24,289 bases of DNA from JANMMJ01 sp964543235 (GTDB taxonomy: Bacteria > Pseudomonadota > Alphaproteobacteria > Rhizobiales > Aestuariivirgaceae): positions 1 to 24,289 of the forward strand of contig CAZIXE010000053.1 in NCBI GenBank assembly GCA_964543235.1, written 5' to 3'. The notes under the pieces are model-generated. The model searched no databases, had not been told where the DNA came from, and was given only the letters and a program-made list of their open reading frames with translations. A program made the position numbers and the translations under genes. Below, piece by piece: positions 6,668 to 15,318 of this stretch. Position 1 is the stretch's first letter. Each line of letters opens with the position of its first letter.

Positions 6668-7612
6668 TCAGGGCAGGGTCGCGATCCGCTCCGTCAGCAG
6701 GCTGAAGAATCCGTCGGCATCGATATCGCGCATCACATGCGCATTGTGCGCCTTCTGGGTGACGCCCCACCAGTCCACCACCGTCATGCCCATCGTCAGT
6801 TCCGACTCGCACTCGATGGCCAGATGCACGTCGCGCCCACCGAACAGCTCCGGCTTCAGCAGCCAGGCGATCACGCATGGGTCATGCAGCGGTCCGCCGT
6901 CCGTCCCGTATTTCCGCTCGTCGAAACGCTCGAAGAACTCGAGCAGCGCCGCCACCGCGGTTCCGGCCCGGTTACCCATGGCGCGGAATCTCTCGACGCG
7001 CTTGGCGGTCGTCAGTGCCTTGTGCGTGCAGTCGAGCGGAATGAGCGTCACCGGCGCCCCGCAGGAAAACGCCACCCGCGCCGCATGCGGATCGACATAG
7101 ATGTTGAATTCCGCTGCCGGTGTGGTGTTGCCGCCTTCGAAGAAGCCGCCGCCCATCGCCACGATCTGCTTGATGCGGGAGGCGATGCGCGGCTCGCGGT
7201 TGAGCGCCAGCGCGATATTGGTGAGCGGCCCCAGCGTGCACAGCGTTACCGTGCCGGCATCGCGGCTCATCAGCGTCTCCACGATGAAGTCGGGACCATA
7301 CTGCGCCTGCAACGGCATGCTGGGTTCGGGCAGCACCGGTCCGTCGAGGCCGGTCTTGCCATGCACATGTTCGGCGGTTACCAGCGGCCGGGCCAGCGGC
7401 CGGATCGCCCCGGCATAGACCTTGGTATCCGGCCGCCCCGCCAGTTCGCAGATCTTGCGGGCGTTCTTCTCGGTCAGCGCCAGCGGCACGTTGCCCGCCA
7501 CCGCCGTGATGCCGAGCACCTCGATTTCCGGCGAGGCGAGCGCCAGGAGGATGGCCACGGCATCGTCCTGGCCCGGGTCGGTATCGATGATGATCTGGTG
7601 CTTGCTGCTCAT
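6668..7612 (-). CDS. Nucleoside hydrolase (inosine/uridine-preferring family)
   Basis: A 314-residue protein. The family signature DTDPGQDDA lies at 10-18 and supplies the aspartates that bind the catalytic calcium. TLGPLTNIALAL at 126-137, AEFNIYVDP at 167-175 and the late LHDP at 242-245 also match the family. It would hydrolyse the N-glycosidic bond of purine or pyrimidine nucleosides to base plus ribose, in the cytoplasm. The start ATG 7612 lies just after AGGGGAG. A longer frame to 7708 would overlap the divergent allantoicase start and is rejected. Standing beside purine-degradation genes, it probably feeds guanine, hypoxanthine or xanthine into GuaD and XdhAB. Substrate preference within the family cannot be read from sequence. 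Confidence 0.93.
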   Translation of the reverse strand: MSSKHQIIIDTDPGQDDAVAILLALASPEIEVLGITAVAGNVPLALTEKNARKICELAGRPDTKVYAGAIRPLARPLVTAEHVHGKTGLDGPVLPEPSMPLQAQYGPDFIVETLMSRDAGTVTLCTLGPLTNIALALNREPRIASRIKQIVAMGGGFFEGGNTTPAAEFNIYVDPHAARVAFSCGAPVTLIPLDCTHKALTTAKRVERFRAMGNRAGTAVAALLEFFERFDERKYGTDGGPLHDPCVIAWLLKPELFGGRDVHLAIECESELTMGMTVVDWWGVTQKAHNAHVMRDIDADGFFSLLTERIATLP

Positions 7613-7701
7613 GAACTCCCCTTTGCCGTCACCATGAGCGAGACGGCCGTCACAGGCAAGTGCGCCGCTGCAATTGCCGAAGCGGCGCGGCTCGGATATG
7701 C

Positions 7702-8703
7702 ATGGCAAGCATGACCGACACCCTCCCCGCCTTCACCCGCCTGATCAACCTTGCCTCGCCCCGCCTCGGCGCCGCGGCGATCTTTGCAACCGATGATTTC
7801 TTTGCCGACAAATCACGCCTGCTCGCCGACGCGCCCGCCGTCTTCATACCCGACAAGTATGACGACAACGGCAAGTGGATGGACGGCTGGGAGTCGCGCC
7901 GCCGCCGCCACGGCGGCCATGACTATTGCATCATCAGGCTGGGTGCCAGGGGCGTGATCCGTGGCGTCGATATCGACACCAGCCACTTCACCGGCAACTA
8001 TCCGCCGGCGGCTGCGATTGAAGCCTGTGTCTCCGATTCGCCCCCGGACGAGCGGACGTCATGGACAGAGATTCTCGCCGCCGTGCCCTTGGGTCCTTCG
8101 GCGCATCACTACAACGCCATTACCAGCCGCGAGGCCTGGACGCACCTGCGCCTGCACATCTATCCCGACGGCGGCGTGGCGCGCCTGCGCGTTTTCGGCG
8201 AGCCCGTCCCCGCCTGGGAAGACGGCGACAAGAGTGCTGTGCACGAACTCTCGCTCGCCAACAATGGCGGCCGCATCATCGCCTACAACGATGCCCATTA
8301 CGGCTCGGTCTGGACCCTGATCACCAGGGGCCGCGGCGTCAACATGGGCGATGGCTGGGAGACCCGCCGCCGCCGCGAGCCGGGTAACGACTGGATCATC
8401 GTGAAACTGGGAGCTCCCGGCACCGTCGCGAAGGTCGAGGTCGATACCTGCCACTACAAGGGCAACTACCCGGACCGCTGCTCGCTGCAGGCCGCCCTCG
8501 TCACCTCCGCCACCGACAATTCCATCGTCACCGAAGCCATGTTCTGGCCGGAACTGATGGCCGAACAGAAGCTCAAGGCCGACAGCATCCATGAATTCGC
8601 CGGCAAGGCCCTGGCAGCTCTCGGGCCGGTGAGCCACGTCAAGCTCAACATCTTTCCCGATGGCGGCGTCTCGCGTCTGCGTATTTTCGGCAGGCTTGCG
8701 TGA
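7702..8703 (+). CDS. alc: Allantoicase (allantoate amidinohydrolase, urea-forming)
   Basis: A 333-residue protein made of two repeated allantoicase domains. GWESRRRR...DTSHFTGNYP in the first half recurs as GWETRRRR...DTCHYKGNYP in the second. Each half ends in a (R/K)L(H/N)I(Y/F)PDGGV(A/S)RLR(V/I)FG strand. The enzyme splits allantoate into ureidoglycolate and urea. The start could be ATG 7702 or ATG 7711; neither has a clear ribosome-binding site. The last bases overlap the ureidoglycolate lyase start by 4 nt (GTGA), so the two successive enzymes are co-translated. It is divergent from the nucleoside hydrolase, with about 90 bp for both promoters. No operator was evident there. Confidence 0.95.
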   Translation: MASMTDTLPAFTRLINLASPRLGAAAIFATDDFFADKSRLLADAPAVFIPDKYDDNGKWMDGWESRRRRHGGHDYCIIRLGARGVIRGVDIDTSHFTGNYPPAAAIEACVSDSPPDERTSWTEILAAVPLGPSAHHYNAITSREAWTHLRLHIYPDGGVARLRVFGEPVPAWEDGDKSAVHELSLANNGGRIIAYNDAHYGSVWTLITRGRGVNMGDGWETRRRREPGNDWIIVKLGAPGTVAKVEVDTCHYKGNYPDRCSLQAALVTSATDNSIVTEAMFWPELMAEQKLKADSIHEFAGKALAALGPVSHVKLNIFPDGGVSRLRIFGRLA

Positions 8704-9182
8704 TCCTGAAACCCGAACTACTGACCAGACAGGCCTTCGCCCCCTTCGGCGATGTCGTCGAGATGGACGGCGTCAGCCACTTCACCATCAACCAGGGCTA
8801 TGCCGAGCGCTTCGCCGGCCTCGCCCGGATCGATGTGGCGAGCGATGGCGGCGACACCGCAGTCGGAATCGTGGTGGCCGAGCCGCGGCCGCGGCCCATT
8901 GCGATCAGGCTGATGGAACGCCATCCGCTGGGCTCGCAACTCTTTTTTCCCCTGCAGGACCGAGCCTGGCTGGTGCTGGTATGCGGTGCTGTGAATGACG
9001 CTTCGACCTACCGCGCCTTCCGTGCAACGGGCCGGCAGGGCGTCAATTACGCGCGCAACACCTGGCACCATCCGCTCCTCGTCCTTGACCCCGCAAGCCG
9101 CTTCCTCGTCGTCGACCGGCAGGGTCCCGGAACCAATCTGGAAGAGCAATGGCTGGAGAGGGAGTTGACATTGAGCCTCTGA
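8700..9182 (+). CDS. allA: Ureidoglycolate lyase (urea-releasing)
   Basis: This 160-residue protein has the AllA fold pattern: an N-terminal LTRQAFAPFGDVVE, a central MERHPLGSQLFFPL, and NYARNTWHHPLLVL near 115-128, the most conserved stretch of the family. It cleaves ureidoglycolate to glyoxylate and urea, the last step of the ureide branch. Translation begins at GTG 8700 inside the allantoicase stop (GTGA). Its presence with allantoicase shows that this organism uses the urea-releasing route from allantoate rather than the ammonia-releasing AllC route. A urease would then be needed to recover nitrogen; none is in the window. Confidence 0.94.
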   Translation: MILKPELLTRQAFAPFGDVVEMDGVSHFTINQGYAERFAGLARIDVASDGGDTAVGIVVAEPRPRPIAIRLMERHPLGSQLFFPLQDRAWLVLVCGAVNDASTYRAFRATGRQGVNYARNTWHHPLLVLDPASRFLVVDRQGPGTNLEEQWLERELTLSL

Positions 9183-9191
9183 AGCAACTCC
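9161..9191. terminator. Possible hairpin between convergent allA and guaD
   Basis: GGAGTTG (9161-9167) is complementary to CAACTCC (9185-9191), with a 17-nt loop that contains the allA stop. No T-run follows on either strand, so a terminator role is only possible. Confidence 0.3.
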
Positions 9192-9200
9192 GAAGGACGA

Positions 9201-10478
9201 TCAGTACACCCTTTTCCCCGCAACATAGGTCGCCTTCACCGCGCGGTCGTCGCCGAGCATCATCAGGGCAAAGAGCATATCTTCCAGCGACTGCGACAGG
9301 TCCTGCCGCGCTGCCAGTACCGGCGTGGCGCGGGGATCGAGCACCACCATGTCCGCCCATTTCCCCGCCTCGAGGGAGCCGATCTCGCCGTCGAGCCTGA
9401 GCCGGGCCGCATTGCCGCGCGTGGCGAGATGGAAGAGTTCCGTGGCCGCCGGCTTGTGGCCGGTGAGCATCTGCACCTTGTAGGCCTCCGCCATGGTAGC
9501 CAGCATCGAATAGCTGGTGCCACCGCCGACATCGGTGGCAAGGCCGAAGGCCACCGGCCGCTCTTTTCTGGAAAGATGGGCCATACGCATCAGGCCGGAG
9601 CCGAGGAACGTGTTGGAGGTCGGACAATGCAGCACCGCCGCCTTAGCTTCATGCAGCCGCTGACACTCGCTTTCCGTCAGATGGATGCCATGTGCGAACA
9701 GGCTCCGCTCGGTCACCAGCCCGAACCGCTCATAGACGGCGAGATAGTCGCGCTCGTTGGGAAATAGGGTCTTGACCGCGCCGATCTCACCCGGGCTTTC
9801 GGAAATATGCGTCTGCATCAGGGCACCCGGCAGCGACCGCACCAGCTCGCCGGCGATCTTGAGCTGCGCCTCGCTCGACGTGATCGCGAAGCGCGGCGTG
9901 ACCGCATGCCGGAGCCGCCCCCGGCCATGCCATTTCTTGTGCAGTTCCTCCGTCTCGCGGCCCGATGTTTCCGGATCGTCCTGAACGGCGGGGATGGCAT
10001 TGCGATCCATCATCGTCTTGCCGGTGACGAGGGCCATGTTGCGCGCTTCCGCGGCGCCAAACAGGGCCTCCGCGCAGACACTGTGCACCGAACAGAACAC
10101 CATTGCGGCCGTCGTGCCGTTCCGAAAGAGCAGGTCGAGGAAAACCTGTGCCGCCGCCGCCGCATGGGCCGGATCGCCATAGCGCGCCTCCTCCGGGAAG
10201 GTGAAGCGATGCAGCCAGTCGAGCAGGTCCCTGCCCGGCGCCGCCAGCATCCGGTACTGCGGAAAATGGATGTGCGGATCGATGAACCCCGGCATCACCA
10301 GGCAGTCGCCATGATCCGCGACCGGCGCCTGCCGGAATACCTGCGGCATGAGTGACATGGGACCGCTCCACAGGATCGTGCCGTCATCGCCCACCACCAC
10401 GGCACCCTTCGCCTCATGCCGCACCTCGCCCGGCACCGCGCCGAAGGACAACGTCTGCCCACGGATCACCTGCGTCAT
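9201..10478 (-). CDS. guaD: Guanine deaminase
   Basis: A 425-residue amidohydrolase. The zinc-binding signature PGFIDPHIHFPQ is at 63-74 (His69, His71). HISE follows at 224-227, FAHGIH around His263, and ATDVGGGTSYSM with Asp316. The PHIHFPQ form and the GGGTSYSML loop are typical of guanine deaminase rather than cytosine or adenine deaminases. It converts guanine to xanthine and ammonia, feeding xanthine dehydrogenase. The start codon overlaps the uraD stop (ATGA). It is the last gene of the long minus-strand purine operon, and its length is normal for the family. Confidence 0.95.
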   Translation of the reverse strand: MTQVIRGQTLSFGAVPGEVRHEAKGAVVVGDDGTILWSGPMSLMPQVFRQAPVADHGDCLVMPGFIDPHIHFPQYRMLAAPGRDLLDWLHRFTFPEEARYGDPAHAAAAAQVFLDLLFRNGTTAAMVFCSVHSVCAEALFGAAEARNMALVTGKTMMDRNAIPAVQDDPETSGRETEELHKKWHGRGRLRHAVTPRFAITSSEAQLKIAGELVRSLPGALMQTHISESPGEIGAVKTLFPNERDYLAVYERFGLVTERSLFAHGIHLTESECQRLHEAKAAVLHCPTSNTFLGSGLMRMAHLSRKERPVAFGLATDVGGGTSYSMLATMAEAYKVQMLTGHKPAATELFHLATRGNAARLRLDGEIGSLEAGKWADMVVLDPRATPVLAARQDLSQSLEDMLFALMMLGDDRAVKATYVAGKRVY

Positions 10479-10972
10479 GGACTGACCCGGTCCTCGATGC
10501 GGAACCTGAAAATGCGGCAGACTTGCTGCAGCGCCATGGTGAATTCCGCCCCCGGGGCGTTGTTCACCCGCGCCGCAAAACTTGCGAGGATCTCCTCTTT
10601 GCCGGCACCTCTGACCGCGTAGATGAAGGGAAAGTCGAACTTTGCCTTGTAGGCTTCGTTCAATTCGCTGAACCGCCTGAATTCGTCCGGCGACAGGCTG
10701 TCAAGCCCCGCGCCCGCCTGCTCGCGTGACGAATCGGCGGTAAGCTTCGCTCTGGTGGCAAGATCCGGATGCGCCCGGATAAGGGCCAGCTGCGCCGCCG
10801 GACTAGCCGCCATTACCGCGCCGGCAAAGGCGGCGATCATTGCCTCGCGGCTGGCAAACGGCCGCTCGCCGGCGGCATTCCGCGCCACCCAGGGCGAATG
10901 CTCCGCCACGTCCCCGAAAGCCGCAATGAATGCTTCGAGGCTCATGGCGTTGACGTCGGCCAGGCTTTTCAT
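10475..10972 (-). CDS. uraD: 2-oxo-4-hydroxy-4-carboxy-5-ureidoimidazoline (OHCU) decarboxylase
   Basis: A 165-residue helical protein. HPDL at 68-71 supplies the catalytic His68. SREQAGAGLDSL and the strong FPFIYAVRG segment at 114-122 match the family. It removes CO2 from OHCU to yield S-allantoin stereospecifically, the third step after urate oxidation. It overlaps puuD by 4 nt upstream and guaD by 4 nt downstream, so all three are translationally coupled. The HIU hydrolase that makes its substrate is at the far end of the same strand. Size is usual for stand-alone bacterial UraD. Confidence 0.95.
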   Translation of the reverse strand: MKSLADVNAMSLEAFIAAFGDVAEHSPWVARNAAGERPFASREAMIAAFAGAVMAASPAAQLALIRAHPDLATRAKLTADSSREQAGAGLDSLSPDEFRRFSELNEAYKAKFDFPFIYAVRGAGKEEILASFAARVNNAPGAEFTMALQQVCRIFRFRIEDRVSP

Positions 10973-12147
10973 GGCTGGGCCAGCCAGGCACCGAGCTTCG
11001 CGCGCTCATCCTCGGTCATCCCGGTCTCGTTGCCGAGCGGCATCGCGTCGGTCGCAACCGCCTGCGCCCGGATCTGTATGGCATAGCGTCTGAGCTCGTC
11101 GGCCGTCTCCAGCACGACACCCTTGGGCGCCTCCGCGAATCCTTCCTTTGTCGGTTTCGCCGCATGGCACATGACACAATGCGTATGCGTGATGGTGAGG
11201 ACTTCGGCGTCGCTCACCGCAGCGGCGGAAGCGCTGCGCTGGGCCGGCTGCGTCAGCCAGAGTGCCGCCGCCAGCGCGGCCCCGATCAGCGGCAGAGTCC
11301 AGGCGATTTCGGCAATGGGATCGCCGACCTCGTGCCGGACCAGGAAATGCCGCAATGCTGCACCACCCACCACGATGAGCCCTACCAGCAGCCAGGACTG
11401 CGGATGGTTGGTGATCATCGGATAGTGGTTGCTGATCATCATCAGCAGCACCGGCAGGGTGAGATAGGTGTTGTGCAGCGAGCGCTGCTTGCCGATCGCG
11501 CCGAGCCGCGGATCCGGCGTCTCGCCCCTGAGCAGAGCCTCGGTGATCTTGCGCTGGTTCGGGATGATCACCATGAACACGTTCGCCGCCATCATCGTGC
11601 CGACAATCGTGCCGACATGAATCAGCGCCCCGCGCCCCGAAAACACATGTGTGAAGCCATAGGCCGCCGCCAGGATCAGAATGAACACGGCAGTGGCCAG
11701 CAGTCCTGTGTTGCGCCCGAGCGGCGACCGGCACAACAGGTCATAGGCGATCCATCCCGCCACCAGACTGCCGATCGAGATGCCGATCGCCTGCCAGGGA
11801 GTGAGCGCCATGACTCCGGGATCGATCAGGTAGGCGCTGGCGTTGAGATAATACTGCACCACCAGCAGCAGAAAGCCCGTCCCCCAGGTGAGATAGGCCT
11901 CCCACTTGAACCAGATGAGATCGCTCGGCAGCTTCTCCGGCGCCGAGAGATACTTCTGCACATGATAGAAGCCGCCGCCATGCACCTCCCACGCCTCGCC
12001 GGCAACCCCCGCCGGCAGGCCGGGGCGCTGCTTCAGCGAAAAGTCCAGCGCCACGAAATAGAACGACGTGCCGATCCACGCGATGCCGGCAATCATGTGG
12101 GCCCAGCGCAGCAGCAGGTTGAGCCAATCGGCGATGAAGGGATCCAT
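10969..12147 (-). CDS. puuD: Membrane-bound urate oxidase PuuD with C-terminal cytochrome c domain
   Basis: This 392-residue protein has an N-terminal membrane domain with about eight helices (residues 10-300), which corresponds to the urate oxidase N-terminal family. A C-terminal c-type cytochrome has the haem site CVMCH at 324-328 and the likely axial Met369 in DAMPLGN. PuuD proteins oxidise urate to 5-hydroxyisourate and pass electrons to the respiratory chain through the haem. This differs from soluble uricase, which makes H2O2. No uricase of the soluble type is seen here. The start ATG 12147 has no good Shine-Dalgarno sequence; its leader is one arm of the repeat hairpin at 12149-12231. 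The stop overlaps uraD by 4 nt. Confidence 0.94.
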   Translation of the reverse strand: MDPFIADWLNLLLRWAHMIAGIAWIGTSFYFVALDFSLKQRPGLPAGVAGEAWEVHGGGFYHVQKYLSAPEKLPSDLIWFKWEAYLTWGTGFLLLVVQYYLNASAYLIDPGVMALTPWQAIGISIGSLVAGWIAYDLLCRSPLGRNTGLLATAVFILILAAAYGFTHVFSGRGALIHVGTIVGTMMAANVFMVIIPNQRKITEALLRGETPDPRLGAIGKQRSLHNTYLTLPVLLMMISNHYPMITNHPQSWLLVGLIVVGGAALRHFLVRHEVGDPIAEIAWTLPLIGAALAAALWLTQPAQRSASAAAVSDAEVLTITHTHCVMCHAAKPTKEGFAEAPKGVVLETADELRRYAIQIRAQAVATDAMPLGNETGMTEDERAKLGAWLAQP

Positions 12148-12148
12148 C

Positions 12149-12231
12149 TCAGGTATCAGGTGTCAGGTTTCAGGTGTCAGGGAAATGCCAGGTATCGCAC
12201 TGACACCTGGCATCTGGCACCCGGCACCTGC
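12149..12231. repeat. Heptamer-repeat hairpin filling the gap between binding-protein gene and puuD
   Basis: Five tandem 7-bp units, TCAGGTN in type, start at 12149, 12156, 12163, 12170 and 12177. They are answered by oppositely oriented units (ACCTGGC type) starting at 12205, 12212, 12219 and 12226. The arms 12150-12180 and 12200-12230 are complementary at 24 of 31 positions and enclose a 19-nt loop. The inner 10 bp, CAGGTGTCAG with CTGACACCTG, are perfect. The whole lies in the transcribed gap between the ABC binding-protein stop and the puuD start. It could stabilise the upstream message, end transcription partly, or be a dispersed repeat. Confidence 0.85.
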
Positions 12232-13301
12232 TATTGCGGCAGCTGGTCGTCGACGCCTTTGACGTACCAGTTCATACCGAGGATGTCGCCGTCCGGCAGG
12301 CCCTTGCCGGCTTCGCCGACCACCGTGCCGTCCTGCTTGGTAATCGGCCCGGTGAACGGATGCAGCTTGCCGGTCTTGATCGCCTCGGCGGTCTCCGCCG
12401 CCATCTTGGCCACATCATCCGGCATGTTGGTGAAGGGCGCGATGTTGACCGTCCCCTCCGCCATGCCGTCCCACGAGGCTTGCGACTTCCATGTGCCGTT
12501 CAGCACATCGTTGACGCGCCGCACGTAATAGGGAGCCCAATTGTCGACGATCGCCGTGAGCTGCGCCTTGGGGGCGAACTTGATCATGTCGGAAGCCTGG
12601 CCGAAGCCCTGCTTGCCCTGCTCCTCGGCTACCTGCAGTGGCGCTGTGGAATCGGTATGCTGCACCATGATGTCAGCGCCCTGGCTGAACAGCACCTTAG
12701 CGGCATCCGCCTCCTTGCCCGGGTCATACCAGGTATTGACCCAGACGATCTTCACCTTGAAGTCCGGATTGATCGACTGCGCGCCCAGCATGAAGGCATT
12801 GATGCCCGCCACCACTTCGGGGATCGGGAACGACACGATATAGCCGGCCACACCCGTCTTCGACATTTTGGCGGCGATCTGGCCGATCACGTAGCGGCCC
12901 TCATGGAACTTGGCATTGTAGGTCGTCACGTTCTCCGCCGTCTTGTAGCCGGTGGCGTGTTCGAACTTCACATCCGGAAACTTCTCGGCGACTTCGAGTG
13001 TCGGTTCCATGAAGCCGAAGGACGTCGTGAAGATGATGGCGCAGCCGTCGCGCGCCAGCCGCTCGATGGCCCTGGCGCTGTCGGCCTCGGCCACGTTCTC
13101 GACATAGACGGTCTCGACCTTGTCGCCGAGTTCCTTTTCGACGGCGAGGCGGCCCTGGTCGTGCTGATAGGTCCAGCCGAAATCCCCGATGGCGCCCACA
13201 TAGACCCAGCAGGCCTTGAGCTTGTCGGCCGCCGAGGCGGAAGCACTCGCCATCCCCATGGCGACGGCAAATGCCGCCGCAGTCATCATCAGTTTCTTCA
13301 T
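12231..13301 (-). CDS. BMP-family ABC transporter substrate-binding protein
   Basis: A 356-residue secreted protein. The signal peptide runs MKKLMMTAAAFAVAMGMA and ends near SASA at 21-24, with no lipobox cysteine. It is therefore probably a free periplasmic protein rather than a lipoprotein like PnrA/TmpC. The mature part begins with KACWVYVGAIGDFGWTYQHDQG, which is characteristic of the BMP (basic membrane protein) family that binds nucleosides and related purines. The start ATG 13301 follows AAGGAG; the longer frame to 13388 is rejected. It is the last transporter gene, before puuD, and is followed immediately by the repeat hairpin. The likely ligand is a purine nucleoside or base, inferred from family and neighbours. 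Confidence 0.93.
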   Translation of the reverse strand: MKKLMMTAAAFAVAMGMASASASAADKLKACWVYVGAIGDFGWTYQHDQGRLAVEKELGDKVETVYVENVAEADSARAIERLARDGCAIIFTTSFGFMEPTLEVAEKFPDVKFEHATGYKTAENVTTYNAKFHEGRYVIGQIAAKMSKTGVAGYIVSFPIPEVVAGINAFMLGAQSINPDFKVKIVWVNTWYDPGKEADAAKVLFSQGADIMVQHTDSTAPLQVAEEQGKQGFGQASDMIKFAPKAQLTAIVDNWAPYYVRRVNDVLNGTWKSQASWDGMAEGTVNIAPFTNMPDDVAKMAAETAEAIKTGKLHPFTGPITKQDGTVVGEAGKGLPDGDILGMNWYVKGVDDQLPQ

Positions 13302-13347
13302 CCGGTTTCTCCTTCGACTACCCCATTTTTGCGCGGCTTGTTCACGA

Positions 13348-13377
13348 GCGCCCCACCTGCCGCCATGGGCCGGGCGC
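13348..13377 (-). other. Inverted repeat upstream of the binding-protein gene
   Basis: GCGCCC and GGGCGC (13348-13353 and 13372-13377) could form a 6-bp stem with an 18-nt loop in the 83-nt gap between permease and binding-protein genes. It might influence relative expression of the binding protein. Weak evidence. Confidence 0.3.
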
Positions 13378-13384
13378 GGAGTTC

Positions 13385-14263
13385 TCATCGGTCAGGCACA
13401 AACGCCTGTCCGAGACAGGCGGGCGTGTTGGCGCGGGTCAATTGCCGGTTTCCCCAAATCACCACAAGAGCCACCACCGTGACAAGATAGGGCAGCGCTG
13501 ACAGCCACTGGGACGGAATCCCCCAGGCGAAGGTCTGCACCGTATAGGCAAGCACCGAGATCGCCCCGAAGAGATAGGCGCCCGCCGCCAGCCGCCACGG
13601 CAGCCACGAGGAAAACACCACCAGCGCCAGCGCGATCCAGCCGCGTCCCGCCGTCATGCCTTCCGACCACTGCGGCGTATAGGCGATCGACAGATATCCG
13701 CCGGCGAGCCCCGCACAGGCGCCGCCGAACAGGATGCAGGCATAGCGCACCGCGATCACCTTGTATCCCAGCGCATGCGCCGACTGATGGCTGTCGCCCA
13801 CGGCGCGGATGGTGAGACCGAGCCTGGTGCGGAACAGCGCGTAGGCGGTGAGTGCGGTCAGCACGAAGGAAGCTACCACGACAATGTCGATTGCCAGCAC
13901 CTTCGGCAGCTTGTTGGCGAGTTCGCGTCCCACAAACGCCTCGCCGATGAGGCCCGAAAGACCGATGCCGAGCAGGGTGAGCGCCAGCCCCGTCGCCACC
14001 TGGTTGGCGACCAGCGTCTGGGTGAGGATGCCGAACAGCAGCGCCATCGCCATGCCCGAGACGATCGCCGCCAGGATGCCGAGATAGGGACTGCCGCTGG
14101 TGAGTGCCGCGCCGAATCCCATCACCGCGCCCATGATCATCATCCCCTCGACGCCGAGATTGAGCACCCCCGAACGCTCCACCACCAATTCGCCGATAGC
14201 CGCGATGAGCAGGGGCGTGGCCGCCGGGATGATGATGAGCACGATGTTCAGGATCTGGTCCAT
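13385..14263 (-). CDS. ABC transporter permease (COG1079 type)
   Basis: A 292-residue inner-membrane protein with about eight to nine helices. ERSGVLNLGVEGMMIMGA at 29-46 is the hallmark of the branched-chain/BMP-type permease family. RAVGDSHQSAHALGY near 153-167 is the cytoplasmic coupling segment that meets the ATPase. Its start overlaps the stop of the upstream permease by one base (TGATG), so the two membrane subunits are co-translated. With the ATPase and the BMP-type binding protein it forms one importer, probably for nucleosides or purine bases. The substrate is inferred from the surrounding purine genes. Confidence 0.93.
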   Translation of the reverse strand: MDQILNIVLIIIPAATPLLIAAIGELVVERSGVLNLGVEGMMIMGAVMGFGAALTSGSPYLGILAAIVSGMAMALLFGILTQTLVANQVATGLALTLLGIGLSGLIGEAFVGRELANKLPKVLAIDIVVVASFVLTALTAYALFRTRLGLTIRAVGDSHQSAHALGYKVIAVRYACILFGGACAGLAGGYLSIAYTPQWSEGMTAGRGWIALALVVFSSWLPWRLAAGAYLFGAISVLAYTVQTFAWGIPSQWLSALPYLVTVVALVVIWGNRQLTRANTPACLGQAFVPDR

Positions 14264-15318
14264 CAGCTTCTCCAGATGAGCCGGAAGCGATAAAGGATGA
14301 GCGTGTCGCAGGCGAGGATGAAGAACAGCAGGATGCCCTGGAACACCTTGGCGATCTTGTCCGAGATGCCAAGCGAAATCTGCGCCGCTTCGCCGCCGAT
14401 AAAGCTCAGTCCGAGCAGCAGGCCGGCGATCAGGACGCCGAGCGGATTGAGACGGCCGAGGAAGGCGACGATGATCGCCACGAAGCCGTAATTGGGTTCG
14501 TAAGGCGTCTGCAGCTGCCGGCCGACACCCATGACATCGCAGGCCCCGGCAAGGCCGGCCAGCGCTCCCGCCAGCAGAAAGCAGAACATGACCGAGCGCT
14601 CGCGCGAGAATCCTGCAAACTGCCCCGCCCGCGGCGCCGCGCCGATGACCCGCAATTCAAAGCCCTTGAGCATGCGCCACATCATGATGGCGAGAGCGAG
14701 CGCGACGATGAGCGCAAACACCGCCCCCAGATGGATGTCGCCCCATTTCGGCAAGGCCTGCCAGCCGGTGAATCGCACCGTCTTGGGGAAGTTCATGCCC
14801 CCCGGATCCCGCCAGGGGCCCCGCACCATCCAGTCGAACAGGAGCCGCGCCACATAGACCAGCATCAGCGAGGTGAGGATCTCGTTGGCCCGGAACCTGA
14901 CCTTGAGGGCCGCCGGAATCCACGCCCATGCCAGGCCGCCGGTGATGCCGAGCAGCAGCATCACCGCCATGACCTCCGGCGTCTTCCAGTTCGGCGCAAA
15001 CACCGGCACCGCCCCGGCAAACAGGGCGCCGATAACGAACTGCCCCTCCGCCCCGATGTTCCACACATTGGCGGCATAACAGATGGCGAGTCCCGCTCCG
15101 ATCAGCACCAGCGGCGTCGCCTTGACGATGAGCTGCTCGCGCGCCCAGTCGTCGGTGAGCGGCTCGATGAAATACACATAGATGCCGTGCACGGGCTCGA
15201 TGCCGCGGAACCAGAAGATGAAGGCGCCGGCAATCACCGTCAGCACGATGGCGATGACCGGCGACAGCAGCGCCATGGTGACCGAGCGTTCCGGCCGCTT
15301 TTCAAGCACGAGCCGCAT
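14263..15318 (-). CDS. ABC transporter permease (COG4603 type)
   Basis: This inner-membrane protein has about 351 residues and roughly ten helices. The stretch NVWNIGAEGQFVIGALFA matches the signature of the larger permease in BMP-type importers. ELRVIGAAPRAGQFAGFS is the coupling helix region, and GLGACD-like and FLGRLNPLG stretches follow. The start ATG 15318 has GAGGT upstream and lies inside the end of the ATPase gene (17-nt overlap). ATG 15339 is a less likely start. It works with the neighbouring 292-residue permease as a heterodimer in the membrane. Confidence 0.92.
   Translation of the reverse strand: MRLVLEKRPERSVTMALLSPVIAIVLTVIAGAFIFWFRGIEPVHGIYVYFIEPLTDDWAREQLIVKATPLVLIGAGLAICYAANVWNIGAEGQFVIGALFAGAVPVFAPNWKTPEVMAVMLLLGITGGLAWAWIPAALKVRFRANEILTSLMLVYVARLLFDWMVRGPWRDPGGMNFPKTVRFTGWQALPKWGDIHLGAVFALIVALALAIMMWRMLKGFELRVIGAAPRAGQFAGFSRERSVMFCFLLAGALAGLAGACDVMGVGRQLQTPYEPNYGFVAIIVAFLGRLNPLGVLIAGLLLGLSFIGGEAAQISLGISDKIAKVFQGILLFFILACDTLILYRFRLIWRS

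Noticed and set aside
7613..7701. Divergent promoters between the nucleoside hydrolase and allantoicase genes
   Set aside because: Promoters must be near here, but no convincing -35/-10 pair or palindrome was found, so none is listed.
12149..12231. CRISPR array
   Set aside because: Repeat units are 7 bp with no spacers, and there are no cas genes.
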